Shown piece by piece: positions 43,948-53,003 of a stretch of DNA of 64,000 bases; position 1 is the stretch's first letter; each line of letters starts with the position of its first letter. Location of the stretch: the NCBI RefSeq assembly GCF_900103875.1, contig NZ_LT629705.1, positions 5,217,001-5,281,000 of the forward strand, read 5' to 3'. The position numbers were made by a program, and so were the translations under genes. The DNA comes from Pseudomonas arsenicoxydans (lineage in GTDB: Bacteria; Pseudomonadota; Gammaproteobacteria; Pseudomonadales; Pseudomonadaceae). The notes under the pieces were generated by a model that had not been told where the DNA came from, searched no databases, and saw only the letters and a program-made list of their open reading frames with translations.

Positions 43948-45443
43948 CGCACCTCCTCCAGCGGTTGATGGGCCAAGGCGACAATGTCGTGCTCGGTGAT
44001 CGCGTCGATGATGCGGCGCTCGTACTTGAGGTCGATTGAACGGCTGAGCAGGTAATACGTCAGGCCCGACACCACCAGACCTACGAGCCAGGCAATGTCC
44101 ACGCCTTCGAGCATGCGCGCCAGCGGACCGACGAACACTTCTTTACCGGCCGCCGCATCGAAGATGTAGAAAAACGGCACCATCGCGGCGAATCCGATCA
44201 GGTAGGAGGCGATCCCGCGAAACTGCCAAGCGCCGTAAATGCCCTTCGGTGTGAAGAAATGCGGGATGGCGTAGCGCCCTTTGCGCACGAAAAAGTAATC
44301 GACCAGATTGACCGCGGTCCAAGGCACGAGGAAGTACAGCAACAGCACGAGGAAGGTGTTCAACAAGGCGATGCCATCGCCTTTGATCGAGAGCACGCAG
44401 GTCAGCAGGATGAGGCTGATTGCACTGATTGACATCACTCGGGCGCGGGGCGTTGGCGTGATTTTCTTGATCGAGTCGACGCCCGTCAGCAAGGTGAGCA
44501 TGGCGCTGTACGTGTTGAGGGCGATGATCGGCAGGAAGCCCGCCACCGAGACAATCACCAACACATTGCCCAGGCCCGGAATCATCGATGAACCGACCTG
44601 GTTAAGGGCGACCAGCGCGTCCGTCGCTTTCAATTGCTGCGCGAGCCAGGCACCGAGGCCGATCATCCAGCTCCCCGACAACGAGGCACCGATGAAGATC
44701 GCCGCGATCAGTTTTGGCCGGCTGGTGTTTTTCGGCAGGTAGCGGGAATAGTCGGAGACATACGGTGCATAGGAAATGTTGTAGCTGGCGCCGATGGCAA
44801 ACAGCGTGGCAAACGCCACCCAGCTGAACCCCAGATCAGTCGCGGGGGCGACGCCCTCCTGGCCGGCACCGAACATCAAGGCGATGGTGACCAGCGCATA
44901 CAACGGCAAGGTTGCCAGCAGCGCCCATTTGAAAGCTTTGTGCATCAGGTCGTGGCCGTAAATCGACAACAGCGCACCGATCAGCACCACAGTCACCGCC
45001 ACGATGGTCGGGTCGATACCGAACACGTGTTCCAGGCCGTTCATGATCAGCGAGACGTTGACCACGTTGAAGCCGACGAACACAAACATCGTCGCCATCA
45101 AGGCCAGGATCACTCCGCGATAACCGAACTGGGCACGGGACTGGATCATTTGCGGCAGGCCCATCTCCGGACCTTGCGAGCCGTGGAAAGCCATGAAGAT
45201 GGTGCCGAACATGATGCCCAGCGCACCGGCCAGCATCGTCCACAGCGCCGACAATCCGAGGCTCGGGCCGACAAAACCGATGGAAATGGTAAAGAAGTGG
45301 AAGTTGCCCAAAAACCAGAAAGGCCCTTGGCTGCTGAGTTTGGCGTGACGTTCACTGTGTGGGATGTAATCGATCGAATGGCCTTCGATGGCCAGTCCGC
45401 TACTCGCCTCGACGGCGCGCACAGAATGAGGGGACCCTGACAT
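43944..45443 (-). CDS. NCS1 family nucleobase/hydantoin permease
   Basis: A 499-residue inner-membrane transporter with about twelve hydrophobic segments. The N-terminal NFHFFTISIGFVGPSLGLSA and the loop HGSQGPEMGLPQMIQSRAQF are typical of purine-cytosine permeases of the NCS1 family, which import nucleobases or related heterocycles with sodium or protons. AGGAAC precedes its ATG. It is the first gene of a two-gene unit with the hydrolase and is divergent from the LysR gene at 45592, the likely regulator. Confidence 0.85.
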   Translation of the reverse strand: MSGSPHSVRAVEASSGLAIEGHSIDYIPHSERHAKLSSQGPFWFLGNFHFFTISIGFVGPSLGLSALWTMLAGALGIMFGTIFMAFHGSQGPEMGLPQMIQSRAQFGYRGVILALMATMFVFVGFNVVNVSLIMNGLEHVFGIDPTIVAVTVVLIGALLSIYGHDLMHKAFKWALLATLPLYALVTIALMFGAGQEGVAPATDLGFSWVAFATLFAIGASYNISYAPYVSDYSRYLPKNTSRPKLIAAIFIGASLSGSWMIGLGAWLAQQLKATDALVALNQVGSSMIPGLGNVLVIVSVAGFLPIIALNTYSAMLTLLTGVDSIKKITPTPRARVMSISAISLILLTCVLSIKGDGIALLNTFLVLLLYFLVPWTAVNLVDYFFVRKGRYAIPHFFTPKGIYGAWQFRGIASYLIGFAAMVPFFYIFDAAAGKEVFVGPLARMLEGVDIAWLVGLVVSGLTYYLLSRSIDLKYERRIIDAITEHDIVALAHQPLEEVR

Positions 45444-45591
45444 ACGAATGTTCCTATGCTGGTGATTGTTGTTTTTATGGGCAAAGCGCCGGTTTCATTG
45501 CAATGTAGGGCCTTGATCAGGGCGGTTAAATATCGCAGGCACACTGTTTACATAGGTCCGCATCTATGTGACTGAGCTTTGGGGGACACAC

Positions 45592-46491
45592 ATGCTGGGA
45601 ACTGTATCGGAGCTGGATCTTCGCTTGATCCGGGTATTTCTGACCGTCGTCGAGGCTGGCGGTATTTCGGCCGCGCAAACCGCGCTCAACACCACGCAAC
45701 CGACCATCAGCGCACAACTGGCCACGCTGGAAGCGCGGGTCGGGTTTCGTCTGTGCGAGCGCGGGCGCGGCGGTTTTTCGGTGACGCCCAAGGGCGGTCA
45801 GTTCGTCGAGGCGGCCCGACGACTGCTGGCGGCGGCCGAAGGCTTCCGGGTGGAGGTGCAGCACATCAATCGCAAAGTGTCGGGCAACATCAACATTGGC
45901 TTGCTCGGTCAGATCGATCCCGGTGCCAACAAGAAAATCGCCCTGGCCATTGCGCGTTTGCGGTCTCGTCATGAAGGACTGTATTTCCACTTCACGGAGC
46001 TGTCGTCCTCCCTGCTGGAAGAAAAAATCATCAACGGCCATATCGATCTGGCGATTGGTTATTTTTGGCACCGCTTGCCCAGCATTGATTACTTTCCCCT
46101 GTTCCAGGAAACCCAGATCGCCTATTGCGCCCCGGCTCACCCGTTGTCCGGGCAAGCGGGTGATCTGACCCGGGAGGACGTCAGCGCCTACGACTGGGTA
46201 TGGCCCAGCCATCCGTTGCCGGAAATGCCGGCGCCCACTTCGATCGAACGCTTGACCGTGCTCACCGACAGCATGGACGGCGCCGCCCTGCTCATTCTGT
46301 CGGGCCAGCATCTGGGCTTCTTGCCGCAACACTATGCGGCCAAGCATGAACAGCTGGGGCAACTGCATCCGTTGAATCCTGAACTGCTGCGCTATGAAGT
46401 GGGCTTTCATGCGGCGGTTCGGCATTCGTCGCGGCAGCGGGATCTGGTGAGTGCGTTCCTGAGTGAGTTGATCGAGATTTTTGCTGCTTAA
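45592..46491 (+). CDS. LysR family transcriptional regulator
   Basis: A 299-residue regulator started at MLGTVSELDLRLIRVFLTVV (45592; GGGGGA upstream), with the helix-turn-helix NTTQPTISAQLATLEARVGF and an effector domain beginning RKVSGNINIGLLGQIDPGAN. It lies between the NCS1 permease (divergent) and an isochorismatase-like hydrolase (convergent, 4-bp overlap), and probably controls the permease-hydrolase unit. An upstream start at 45568 lacks a ribosome site. Confidence 0.9.
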   Translation: MLGTVSELDLRLIRVFLTVVEAGGISAAQTALNTTQPTISAQLATLEARVGFRLCERGRGGFSVTPKGGQFVEAARRLLAAAEGFRVEVQHINRKVSGNINIGLLGQIDPGANKKIALAIARLRSRHEGLYFHFTELSSSLLEEKIINGHIDLAIGYFWHRLPSIDYFPLFQETQIAYCAPAHPLSGQAGDLTREDVSAYDWVWPSHPLPEMPAPTSIERLTVLTDSMDGAALLILSGQHLGFLPQHYAAKHEQLGQLHPLNPELLRYEVGFHAAVRHSSRQRDLVSAFLSELIEIFAA

Positions 46492-47021
46492 AAGCGTATG
46501 TCGCGGGTCCGGGTGACGTCGATCCGTGCCACCGATCCCGTCAGGTGCGCCAGATCCTTGTTGTGTTCGGCAATGATGTCTTCAGCGGTCATGCTCGCGT
46601 TGTCGACGGTGGAATGAGCGTCGGCGGCGAGTACCACGTCGTAACCCAGCTTCAACGCCTGGCGCACAGTTGCGTTGACGCAGTAGTCGGTTTGCAGGCC
46701 GCAGATGATCAGCCGTTCGAAGTCCTCCCTCGGCACCAGCTTTTGCAGGTTGGTCTGGTAAAACGAATCCGGCGTGGTTTTGCGCACCCGCAGATCCTTG
46801 GGTGAGGTTTCCAGTCCTTCAGCCAGTTGCCAGCCTTGGGCGTTATGCGCCAAGGGGCTGCCCTCTTCTTCGTGCTGGATCAGGATGACCGAAACGCCGG
46901 CGTCACGGGCTGCGGCACTCAGATCGTTGATGTTATCGATGACGCGTTTGATCTCGAAGCATTCGTACTCGCCAGTGCACAGGGCATGCTGGACGTCGAT
47001 GATCAGCAGTGCAGTTGTCAT
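46488..47021 (-). CDS. Isochorismatase-like cysteine hydrolase
   Basis: A 177-residue hydrolase started at MTTALLIIDVQHALCTGEYE (47021; AAGGAAGG upstream). The triad is visible: Asp in LLIIDVQ (about 9), Lys in RVRKTTPDSFYQTNL (about 86), and the nucleophile Cys in IICGLQTDYCVNATVR (about 119; the Gly-x-x-T-x-x-C pattern). The family includes ureidoacrylate, biuret and N-carbamoyl amidohydrolases. Its place beside an NCS1 permease and a nitrilase-like hydrolase suggests nitrogen-compound catabolism. Confidence 0.85.
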   Translation of the reverse strand: MTTALLIIDVQHALCTGEYECFEIKRVIDNINDLSAAARDAGVSVILIQHEEEGSPLAHNAQGWQLAEGLETSPKDLRVRKTTPDSFYQTNLQKLVPREDFERLIICGLQTDYCVNATVRQALKLGYDVVLAADAHSTVDNASMTAEDIIAEHNKDLAHLTGSVARIDVTRTRDIRF

Positions 47022-47090
47022 GGTGCCTTCCTTGATGTGTCGGCAAATCTGGGGACAGAAAATAGATCTGTCCCCTTTGAAAAACAATCC

Positions 47091-48818
47091 TCAATAACCG
47101 AGCGACAGCCCGGTGTTGCGACGTGGGTCGTTAGCGCCGTAGAAGCGGTTCTTGCCGACCGGTTTGCCTTCCAGCGAAGGCGCCCCTACCAGAATCGCCG
47201 CCAAGTGGTTGGCGTCCTGTGGACCGGCAAATTTATGTCCCCAGCTTTCGAGCATTTTCACTGTGTCCGGGCTCGTGGTGAAGGCTTCCAGGTTGGTCTC
47301 TTCCGGCATCCACTGCTGGTGGAAACGTGGCGCATCGACCGCCTCCTGAATGTTCATGCCGTAATCGATGACGTTGAGCATGGTCAACAAGGTCGCCGTG
47401 ATGATGCGACTGCCGCCGGGGGTGCCGACGACCATGACGACTTTGCCGTCCTTGGTGACGATGGTCGGGCTCATCGATGACAGCGGCGCCTTGCCCGGAG
47501 CGATGGCATTGGCTTCGCCCTGGACCAGGCCGTACATGTTCGGCACACCGATTTTCGAGGTGAAGTCGTCCATTTCGTCGTTAAGAATGACCCCGGTTTT
47601 GCTGGCCATGACGCCGGCGCCGAACCAGTCGTTGAGGGTATAGGTCACCGATACCGCGTTGCCCCATTTGTCGACGATGGAGTAATGCGTGGTGTTGTTG
47701 CCTTCATGCGGCGCTACACCGGGTTTGAGGTCGCGGGACACACCGGCCTTCTGCGGATTGATCGCTTCGCGGAGTTTGGTCGCGTAGTTTTTATCGAGCA
47801 GGTGCGCGATCGGATTTTTCACGAAATCCGGGTCGCCCAGATAGCTGTTGCGGTCCACATAGGCGTGGCGCATCGCTTCGATCTGGTAGTGCATGCCTTG
47901 GGCCGAGTGGTAGCCCAAGTCTTTCATCGGGTAGCCTTCGAGGATGTTCATGATCTCGCAGATCACTACCCCGCCGGAGCTTGGCGGCGGTGCCGAGACC
48001 ACGTGATAGCCCCGGTAGTCGCACTCGATCGGCGCCAGTTCACGGGTCTTGTATTTGTCGAGGTCGGCCTGGGTGATGATGCCTTTGTTGGCCTGGCTGG
48101 AGGTGACGATAGCGTCGGCCACCCAGCCTTTATAGAAACCGTCGGCGCCCTTCTCGGAAATTTCCCGCAAGGTCTTGGCCAGATCTTTCTGCACCAGTTT
48201 TTGCCCGACCTGCATCGGCTCGCCATTGCTGAGGAAGATCGAGCCGGAATCCTTGATGTCCTTCTTGAACACGTCGGTGGCATAGTCCAGCAAATCGACA
48301 TCGCCCTGCTCCAGCACGAAACCGTCTTCAGCGAGCTTGATCGCCGGCGCTATAACGTCCTTGCGCGGTTTGGTGCCGTACTTCTGAAGGGCCAGTTCCA
48401 TGCCGGACACGGTGCCCGGCACGCCAACGGCCAAGTGCCCCCGGGTGCTGAGGTCCGGGACGACATTGCCCTCTTTGTCGAGGTACATGTCGGCTTTGGC
48501 TGCCAGCGGTGCTTTTTCGCGGAAATCGAGAAAGGTTTTGCGCCCGTCCGCCAGCTGAATGGTCATGAAGCCGCCACCGCCCAGGTTACCCGCTGCGGGA
48601 TAGACCACCGCCAGCGCATAACCCACCGCGACTGCGGCATCGACGGCGTTGCCACCATTCTTGAGCACATCGACGCCCACATGGGACGCCAGATGCTGGG
48701 CCGTCACGACCATGCCGTTTTCGGCGGCGACCGGGGCCACCGAGGCCGCGTACGTGCTGAGGCAGCTGAGCGCCAACGAGGTCGCAATCAGCGATTTGGC
48801 AAAAGGTTCGAACTTCAT
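47091..48818 (-). CDS. ggt: Gamma-glutamyltransferase
   Basis: A 575-residue periplasmic proenzyme started at MKFEPFAKSLIATSLALSCL, with a signal peptide ending near AAS. The protein self-cleaves before the Thr of GNNTTHYSIVDKWGNAVS (about residue 375) to give large and small subunits; the Thr is the N-terminal nucleophile. It transfers or hydrolyses the gamma-glutamyl bond of glutathione. Blocks PGTVSGMELALQKYG and NLGGGGFMTIQL are also present. It is a monocistronic leftward gene, divergent from ogt. Confidence 0.95.
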   Translation of the reverse strand: MKFEPFAKSLIATSLALSCLSTYAASVAPVAAENGMVVTAQHLASHVGVDVLKNGGNAVDAAVAVGYALAVVYPAAGNLGGGGFMTIQLADGRKTFLDFREKAPLAAKADMYLDKEGNVVPDLSTRGHLAVGVPGTVSGMELALQKYGTKPRKDVIAPAIKLAEDGFVLEQGDVDLLDYATDVFKKDIKDSGSIFLSNGEPMQVGQKLVQKDLAKTLREISEKGADGFYKGWVADAIVTSSQANKGIITQADLDKYKTRELAPIECDYRGYHVVSAPPPSSGGVVICEIMNILEGYPMKDLGYHSAQGMHYQIEAMRHAYVDRNSYLGDPDFVKNPIAHLLDKNYATKLREAINPQKAGVSRDLKPGVAPHEGNNTTHYSIVDKWGNAVSVTYTLNDWFGAGVMASKTGVILNDEMDDFTSKIGVPNMYGLVQGEANAIAPGKAPLSSMSPTIVTKDGKVVMVVGTPGGSRIITATLLTMLNVIDYGMNIQEAVDAPRFHQQWMPEETNLEAFTTSPDTVKMLESWGHKFAGPQDANHLAAILVGAPSLEGKPVGKNRFYGANDPRRNTGLSLGY

Positions 48819-48967
48819 GAGTCGGTCTCTTCTTTTTATGGTTTGTGTAAAAAATCTGAGAAAACGCGTCAAGAGCAGAGGCAAGTATGGCTGGGATTGC
48901 GTATTGCGCCTCCCCGTCGAGTCAGTATGCTGAGCCCCTGTTCAGCCCTGTTGCGGAGTCCGCCAGC

Positions 48968-49483
48968 ATGCCTTACACCTTCACCACCCTGGCTTCCCCG
49001 GTTGGCGAGCTGAAGCTGGTCGCGAAAGATTCAAGACTGGCAGCCATCCTCTGGGAAAACGACAAGCCGAATCGGGTAAGGCTGGGGCCGATGCGCGAGG
49101 CGCCGGATAACCCGATCCTCGTGCGCGCTGCTCAGCAGCTAGAGGAATACTTCGCGGGAACGCGCAACCGGTTCGAGCTGGAACTGGATTTCGCCGGCAC
49201 AGATTTTCAGAAGAAGGTCTGGCAGGCGCTGCTGACCATTCCGTTTGGCCAGACCCGCAGCTACAGCCAGATTGCCGAGCAGATCGGCCATCCGAGCGCG
49301 GTGCGCGCAGTGGGCGCGGCGAATGGCAAGAATCCGATTTCGATTGTTGCGCCGTGCCATCGGGTAATCGGTGCCTCCGGGAAGCTCACCGGGTTTGCCG
49401 GTGGGCTTACGGCCAAAAAGCGGTTGCTGACGCTGGAAGGATGCGAATGGTCAGGGGCCAGCAGGATGGATGATTTATTTTGA
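48968..49483 (+). CDS. ogt: Methylated-DNA-[protein]-cysteine S-methyltransferase
   Basis: A 171-residue single-turnover repair protein that removes alkyl groups from O6-alkylguanine by transferring them to its active-site Cys in IVAPCHRVIGASGKLTGFAG (Cys near residue 128). The DNA-binding helix region FQKKVWQALLTIPFGQTRSY is typical of the Ogt/Ada C-terminal domain. Start chosen at MPYTFTTLASPVGELKLVA (48968). The 3' end overlaps the convergent nudK gene by 9 nt. Confidence 0.92.
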   Translation: MPYTFTTLASPVGELKLVAKDSRLAAILWENDKPNRVRLGPMREAPDNPILVRAAQQLEEYFAGTRNRFELELDFAGTDFQKKVWQALLTIPFGQTRSYSQIAEQIGHPSAVRAVGAANGKNPISIVAPCHRVIGASGKLTGFAGGLTAKKRLLTLEGCEWSGASRMDDLF

Positions 49484-50071
49484 CGGTCCAAAAAGATCCT
49501 TCATCGCCGCGTACTGCAGCAACATGATGGTCTTCGCATCGCAGATCTCCCCGCGATAAAACGCCTCAAGCGCCTCCTCGAAAGCCCACTCCAGCACTTC
49601 CAGTTCTTCGGTCTCCTCTTCCAGCCCACCGCCTTCACTGACTTTCGATGCGGTGTCGTATTCGGCGATGAAGAAGTGCAGTTTTTCGGTGACCGAACCG
49701 GGGCTCATGTAGGACTCGAAGATCTTTTGCACATGGTGAACGCGATAGCCGGTTTCTTCTTCGGCCTCGGACCGGATGCGCTCTTCAGGATCGGCGCCTT
49801 CAAGCAATCCGGCTGCAACCTCGATCAGCAAGCCATCGTGGCCGTTGACGAAGACCGGCAGCCGGAACTGGCGGGTCAGCACGACCGTCCTCTTTTCGCG
49901 GTTGAACAGCAGAATGGCGGCGCCATTGCCACGGTCGTAGACCTCGCGTGTCTGGCGTTGCCATTCACCGTTGTTGCGCTGGTAGTCGAAGCTGATTTTC
50001 CTCAGCAGGTACCAGTCGTGGGACAACACCTGAGATTCGATGATGTTGACTCGCTCGGCGGTGTTCGACAT
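49475..50071 (-). CDS. nudK: NUDIX hydrolase, GDP-mannose pyrophosphatase NudK-like
   Basis: A 198-residue NUDIX enzyme that in relatives hydrolyses GDP-mannose and related sugar nucleotides. The NUDIX box region is AAGLLEGADPEERIRSEAEE followed by ETGYR, with the substrate-binding segment FESYMSPGSVTEKLHFFIAE after it; both closely follow E. coli NudK as I remember it. Start is the ATG at 50071 (MSNTAERVNIIESQVLSHDW) with AAGGA upstream. It converges on ogt. Confidence 0.85.
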   Translation of the reverse strand: MSNTAERVNIIESQVLSHDWYLLRKISFDYQRNNGEWQRQTREVYDRGNGAAILLFNREKRTVVLTRQFRLPVFVNGHDGLLIEVAAGLLEGADPEERIRSEAEEETGYRVHHVQKIFESYMSPGSVTEKLHFFIAEYDTASKVSEGGGLEEETEELEVLEWAFEEALEAFYRGEICDAKTIMLLQYAAMKDLFGPSK

Positions 50072-50155
50072 CACAATCCATCCTTATTTTGTCGGGAGGG
50101 GCACATGGTAGGCGAAAACTGAAAAGCTCGGCATGACTGCTGTGATGCTGTTCAC

Positions 50156-51054
50156 TTAAGAAAGTTTTGGGGTTGAGGGTTGGATTGGATTGGGGTTGGG
50201 TACATATCCGTTTCTGCGGTAACGGCGGCTTAGGGTTCCGCCCTGACGGCGGGTCACTTGGAGAAGCGCCAAGTAACCAAGCGCTCTTGCCCCTGACGTT
50301 CGGTGCCTCGCTAAGGCTCGGCATGCCCTCGTTCCGGTCCTGCTCCGTGGGCCCGCCGCCATCGGCCATCCATGGCCGGGGGCGGCTAACCCGGCATCCA
50401 TGCCGGGTTGCCCACTGCGCAGAACCTCCACTCGGCCTCACGAGGGGGCGTGCACCGCCAAAGCCAAAGCGAGGCGGCCTACCGGCCGGCCTGTTTGCTC
50501 AACGCTTGCGCGTGCTGATCGTTCCCATGCTCGGCGTGGGAATGCATCCCGTGACTCTCCGCGTCACCCTTGCGCAAGACTCAAGTCTGGTGTCGATAGT
50601 TGGGACGCAGAGCGTCCCCGGCGGCATTCCCACGCGGAGCGTGGGAACGATCAACGACAAGTTCAACAGCATCGCGAGCAGGCTCACTTCCACATAAAGC
50701 AGAGCAGGCCGGCGCGCAGCTTTTGCTCCTCACCACTCATCAGGTCGAGCGTTAGCTCGCCTTCCGCTTTTGATCTTGATCTGCCCCATCGGAAGGCCGA
50801 ACGCAGGTTCTGCGCAGTGGGCAACCCGGCATGGATGCCGGGTTAGCCGCCCCCGGCCATGGATGGCCGATGGTGGCGGGCCCACGGAGCAGGACCGGAG
50901 TGAGGGAATGCCGAGCCTAGGCGAGGCACCGTACGTCAGGGGCGCAAGCGCTTGGTTACTTGGCGCTTTTCCAAGTAACCCGCCGTCAGGGCGGAACCAA
51001 TAGCCGCCGTTACCCCAAAAACGGATATGCCCCCAACCCCAAAACATTCTTAAT
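50156..51054. repeat. Long imperfect inverted repeat with nested palindrome
   Basis: A left arm of about 275 bp (50156-50431) and a right arm (about 50797-51054) are inverted copies, roughly nine bases in ten identical by eye. Shared blocks include CATATCCGTTT, ACTTGG-A-AAGCGCCAAGTAA, CCGTGGGCCCGCC and GGCCATCCATGGCCGGGGGC. Both arms end near TTTTGGGG close to TTAAGAA. The 365-bp centre contains a second palindrome. Both arms also contain short open frames, but these look like by-products of the repeat. Such repeats are dispersed in fluorescent pseudomonads. No transposase is present. Confidence 0.85.
50514..50665. repeat. Nested palindromic repeat
   Basis: TGATCGTTCCCATGCTCGGC opens it and the inverted form GCGTGGGAACGATCA closes it, with a further inner pair GGGAATGC/GCATTCCC and CGCGTC/GACGC. 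The region forms a hairpin of about 150 nt. It resembles a common intergenic repeat of Pseudomonas. Confidence 0.75.
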
Positions 51055-51098
51055 GAGAACAACATCAGGCATAACTACCGGACCTTTTTACCGACCCG

Positions 51099-51734
51099 TT
51101 ACTGGAAGTCCACATCGAACGCTTGATAGAACGCATTCCCGGTATTGGCCACAATCCACATCAGCACGATGACATGGTGGCCCTTCTTGTTACCCGGCAA
51201 AGTCACATGGTGATTGACCTTGGCTTTCATCTCAGCGGAATGACTGTAATACGGCACCTGGGTGTAGAAGTCGCCGAAGAACGACGTCGGCTCCAGCTGC
51301 GCACGGCTGATCCGCTGTTTGGGGTTCCAGCCGTCCCGGGTGATAAACCAGCTGTAGCCACGGGTAACGTGGGCCGCGGTGTATTCCCAGGTGACGTCAA
51401 AGGTCTGGCCCGGATTGACGCTCAGCATCGGCCAGGTGAACGGACGGTTGAGCTTGAGGCTCATTTCCTCATTTGTGAAATTCAGACAGTCACGAGCATC
51501 GACCTTGCCGCCGCTGAGGATATGACCATCGCCGGGCGGAGCGACGCTGTCGCTGTCTGTGTGGTATGGCGCCGGGAAAGGCCCGGCCGTCAATGCCGGG
51601 AAATTCTTGCCGCCTTCCATTTCGTTGACTTGCCAGTTGCCCAGCAGCCCCAGTTCCACGGCGACCGAGCCACGGCTTGCAGGGGAAGTAACGCGGCCGT
51701 GCCGCAGTTGGGTTTGAGCGTGTGGTTGGTTCAT
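51099..51734 (-). CDS. AA10 lytic polysaccharide monooxygenase, no signal peptide seen
   Basis: A 211-residue AA10 (chitin-binding/LPMO) protein, ATG at 51734 with GGAG upstream. The family start is HGRVTSPASRGSVAVELG, and the second copper-ligand region is EYTAAHVTRGYSWFITRDGW; the axial Phe position is in FYQAFDVDFQ at the end. Mature LPMOs need His as the first residue, but here eleven residues (MNQPHAQTQLR) precede it and are not a signal peptide. None is present in the upstream frame either. The enzyme would need unusual export and processing, or may not act as a classical LPMO. Confidence 0.85.
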   Translation of the reverse strand: MNQPHAQTQLRHGRVTSPASRGSVAVELGLLGNWQVNEMEGGKNFPALTAGPFPAPYHTDSDSVAPPGDGHILSGGKVDARDCLNFTNEEMSLKLNRPFTWPMLSVNPGQTFDVTWEYTAAHVTRGYSWFITRDGWNPKQRISRAQLEPTSFFGDFYTQVPYYSHSAEMKAKVNHHVTLPGNKKGHHVIVLMWIVANTGNAFYQAFDVDFQ

Positions 51735-51955
51735 TTTTTCACTCCGTTGATTTGAGAACTCTCCTTCCCGAGGAGAGGCCTTCAAACTAACGGAGCTACT
51801 TTTTTTGTCCATGGGACCAAAACCCGTGGCTGCATGACTTCTCAAACCCACACTGAGCAAATACTGTATGGATAACCAGTTGTTTGAGCTGACGCTTACT
51901 CGCAGCATGGCAAAAGGACTACAGCGCAAAGTGCCAACCTGGAGCACTGCTGCGA

Positions 51956-52393
51956 TCAGGAAAGCTGAGCGTTGTATTCCTTCACATACTGGCCAGCCAG
52001 CGTCTCTTTCTGCTTGTCATCGAGCAACTTGCCGGCCATCTGGAAGAACTTCTGCTCTTCCTCTTTCAGGTGGTGATGAACCTTCTCGCAAAGCTTCTTG
52101 GCGGTCGCCAGCCAGGCCGGGCTGGACATCTCGGTCTTATCCAACTCTTCCATCATTTCGTCCATCTCGTGGTGCTCGGAGATGGCATGACGGCTCAGGT
52201 CGACGCCGTTGTCGAACTCCATCAGCGGGATGTAGAAATGCCGCTCTTCCGCCGTTTCGTGGGCCTGCAATTCGGACTTGAGCTGTTTGTAAGCCTCGAC
52301 CCGCTCCGGGGTGTCGCCACTGGTCTTGATCAGCGCGTCGGCATACGTGCGTTGACGGTCATGGCTTTCACGCAAGGCTTCAAAAATATTCAC
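51956..52393 (-). CDS. Hemerythrin domain protein
   Basis: A 145-residue four-helix bundle with a di-iron site. The ligands appear as HETAEERHFYIPLM (about residues 50-58), HAISEHHEMDEMM (about 73-79) and KVHHHLKEEEQKFF (about 110-116). Hemerythrin domains bind oxygen, sense oxidants or store iron. The C-terminal third is polar. Monocistronic, leftward, between the LPMO gene and a divergent GNAT gene. Confidence 0.9.
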   Translation of the reverse strand: MNIFEALRESHDRQRTYADALIKTSGDTPERVEAYKQLKSELQAHETAEERHFYIPLMEFDNGVDLSRHAISEHHEMDEMMEELDKTEMSSPAWLATAKKLCEKVHHHLKEEEQKFFQMAGKLLDDKQKETLAGQYVKEYNAQLS

Positions 52394-52542
52394 GGAGGAT
52401 CCTCATAGGCTGCGTTCTGGAATGACGCTGTTTAGGCTAGACATCCGCGGGCAAGAAGGGGTTCCGCCCGTAGGGCTGGAAACAGGACTGCCTGGCGCGA
52501 TAGGCTTGGGCTTGTTATCCAATTGCCATAAGGATGTAGCTG

Positions 52543-52962
52543 ATGACCCTGCGTATTGAACGCTCGCAAAACCCCACGGATGAAGAGGAACAGGCGATCC
52601 TGCTGCCGCTGCGCGCCTATAACGCCTCGAAGGCTGGCGTCTCGAGGCAGGAACCCATTGCCCTGCTGGTGCGTGACGACAGCGGCGAGATCCTCGGCGG
52701 ACTTTACGCTCGGGTGTTTTACCAGTGGATGTTCATCGAATTGTTGTCGGTGCCGGAACAGGCCCGGGGACAAGGCCTGGGCACGAAGCTGATGCGTATG
52801 GCCGAAGACGTGGCTCGGGAGAAGGAATGCGTTGGGGTCTGGCTCGACACGTTCGACTTTCAGGCGCCGGGGTTCTACCAGAAGCTGGGCTACAGCGAGC
52901 TGGGCGAGATTGTCGACTATCCGCCAGGCCACAAGCGCCTGTTTTTCCAGAAGCGCCTGTGA
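52543..52962 (+). CDS. GNAT family N-acetyltransferase
   Basis: A 139-residue acetyltransferase. The acetyl-CoA site is visible as LLSVPEQARGQGLGTKLMRM (Q/R-x-x-G-x-G motif near residues 70-85), followed by VWLDTFDFQAPGFYQKLGY with the conserved Tyr and the terminal strand. Substrate unknown. The ATG at 52543 is the only reasonable start. Downstream is a leftward lipoprotein gene. Confidence 0.9.
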   Translation: MTLRIERSQNPTDEEEQAILLPLRAYNASKAGVSRQEPIALLVRDDSGEILGGLYARVFYQWMFIELLSVPEQARGQGLGTKLMRMAEDVAREKECVGVWLDTFDFQAPGFYQKLGYSELGEIVDYPPGHKRLFFQKRL

Positions 52963-53003
52963 CGAAATAGCTTCCCCGAGGGAAACTATTTCAGCCCTTC
53001 AGA

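Noticed and set aside
47685..49013. A 442-codon open frame on the plus strand
   Set aside because: It is antisense to ggt for most of its length and has no ribosome site or recognisable motif.
50156..51054. Open frames inside the long inverted repeat as genes
   Set aside because: They occur in mirrored form in both arms, have no ribosome sites, and read the repeat sequence itself.
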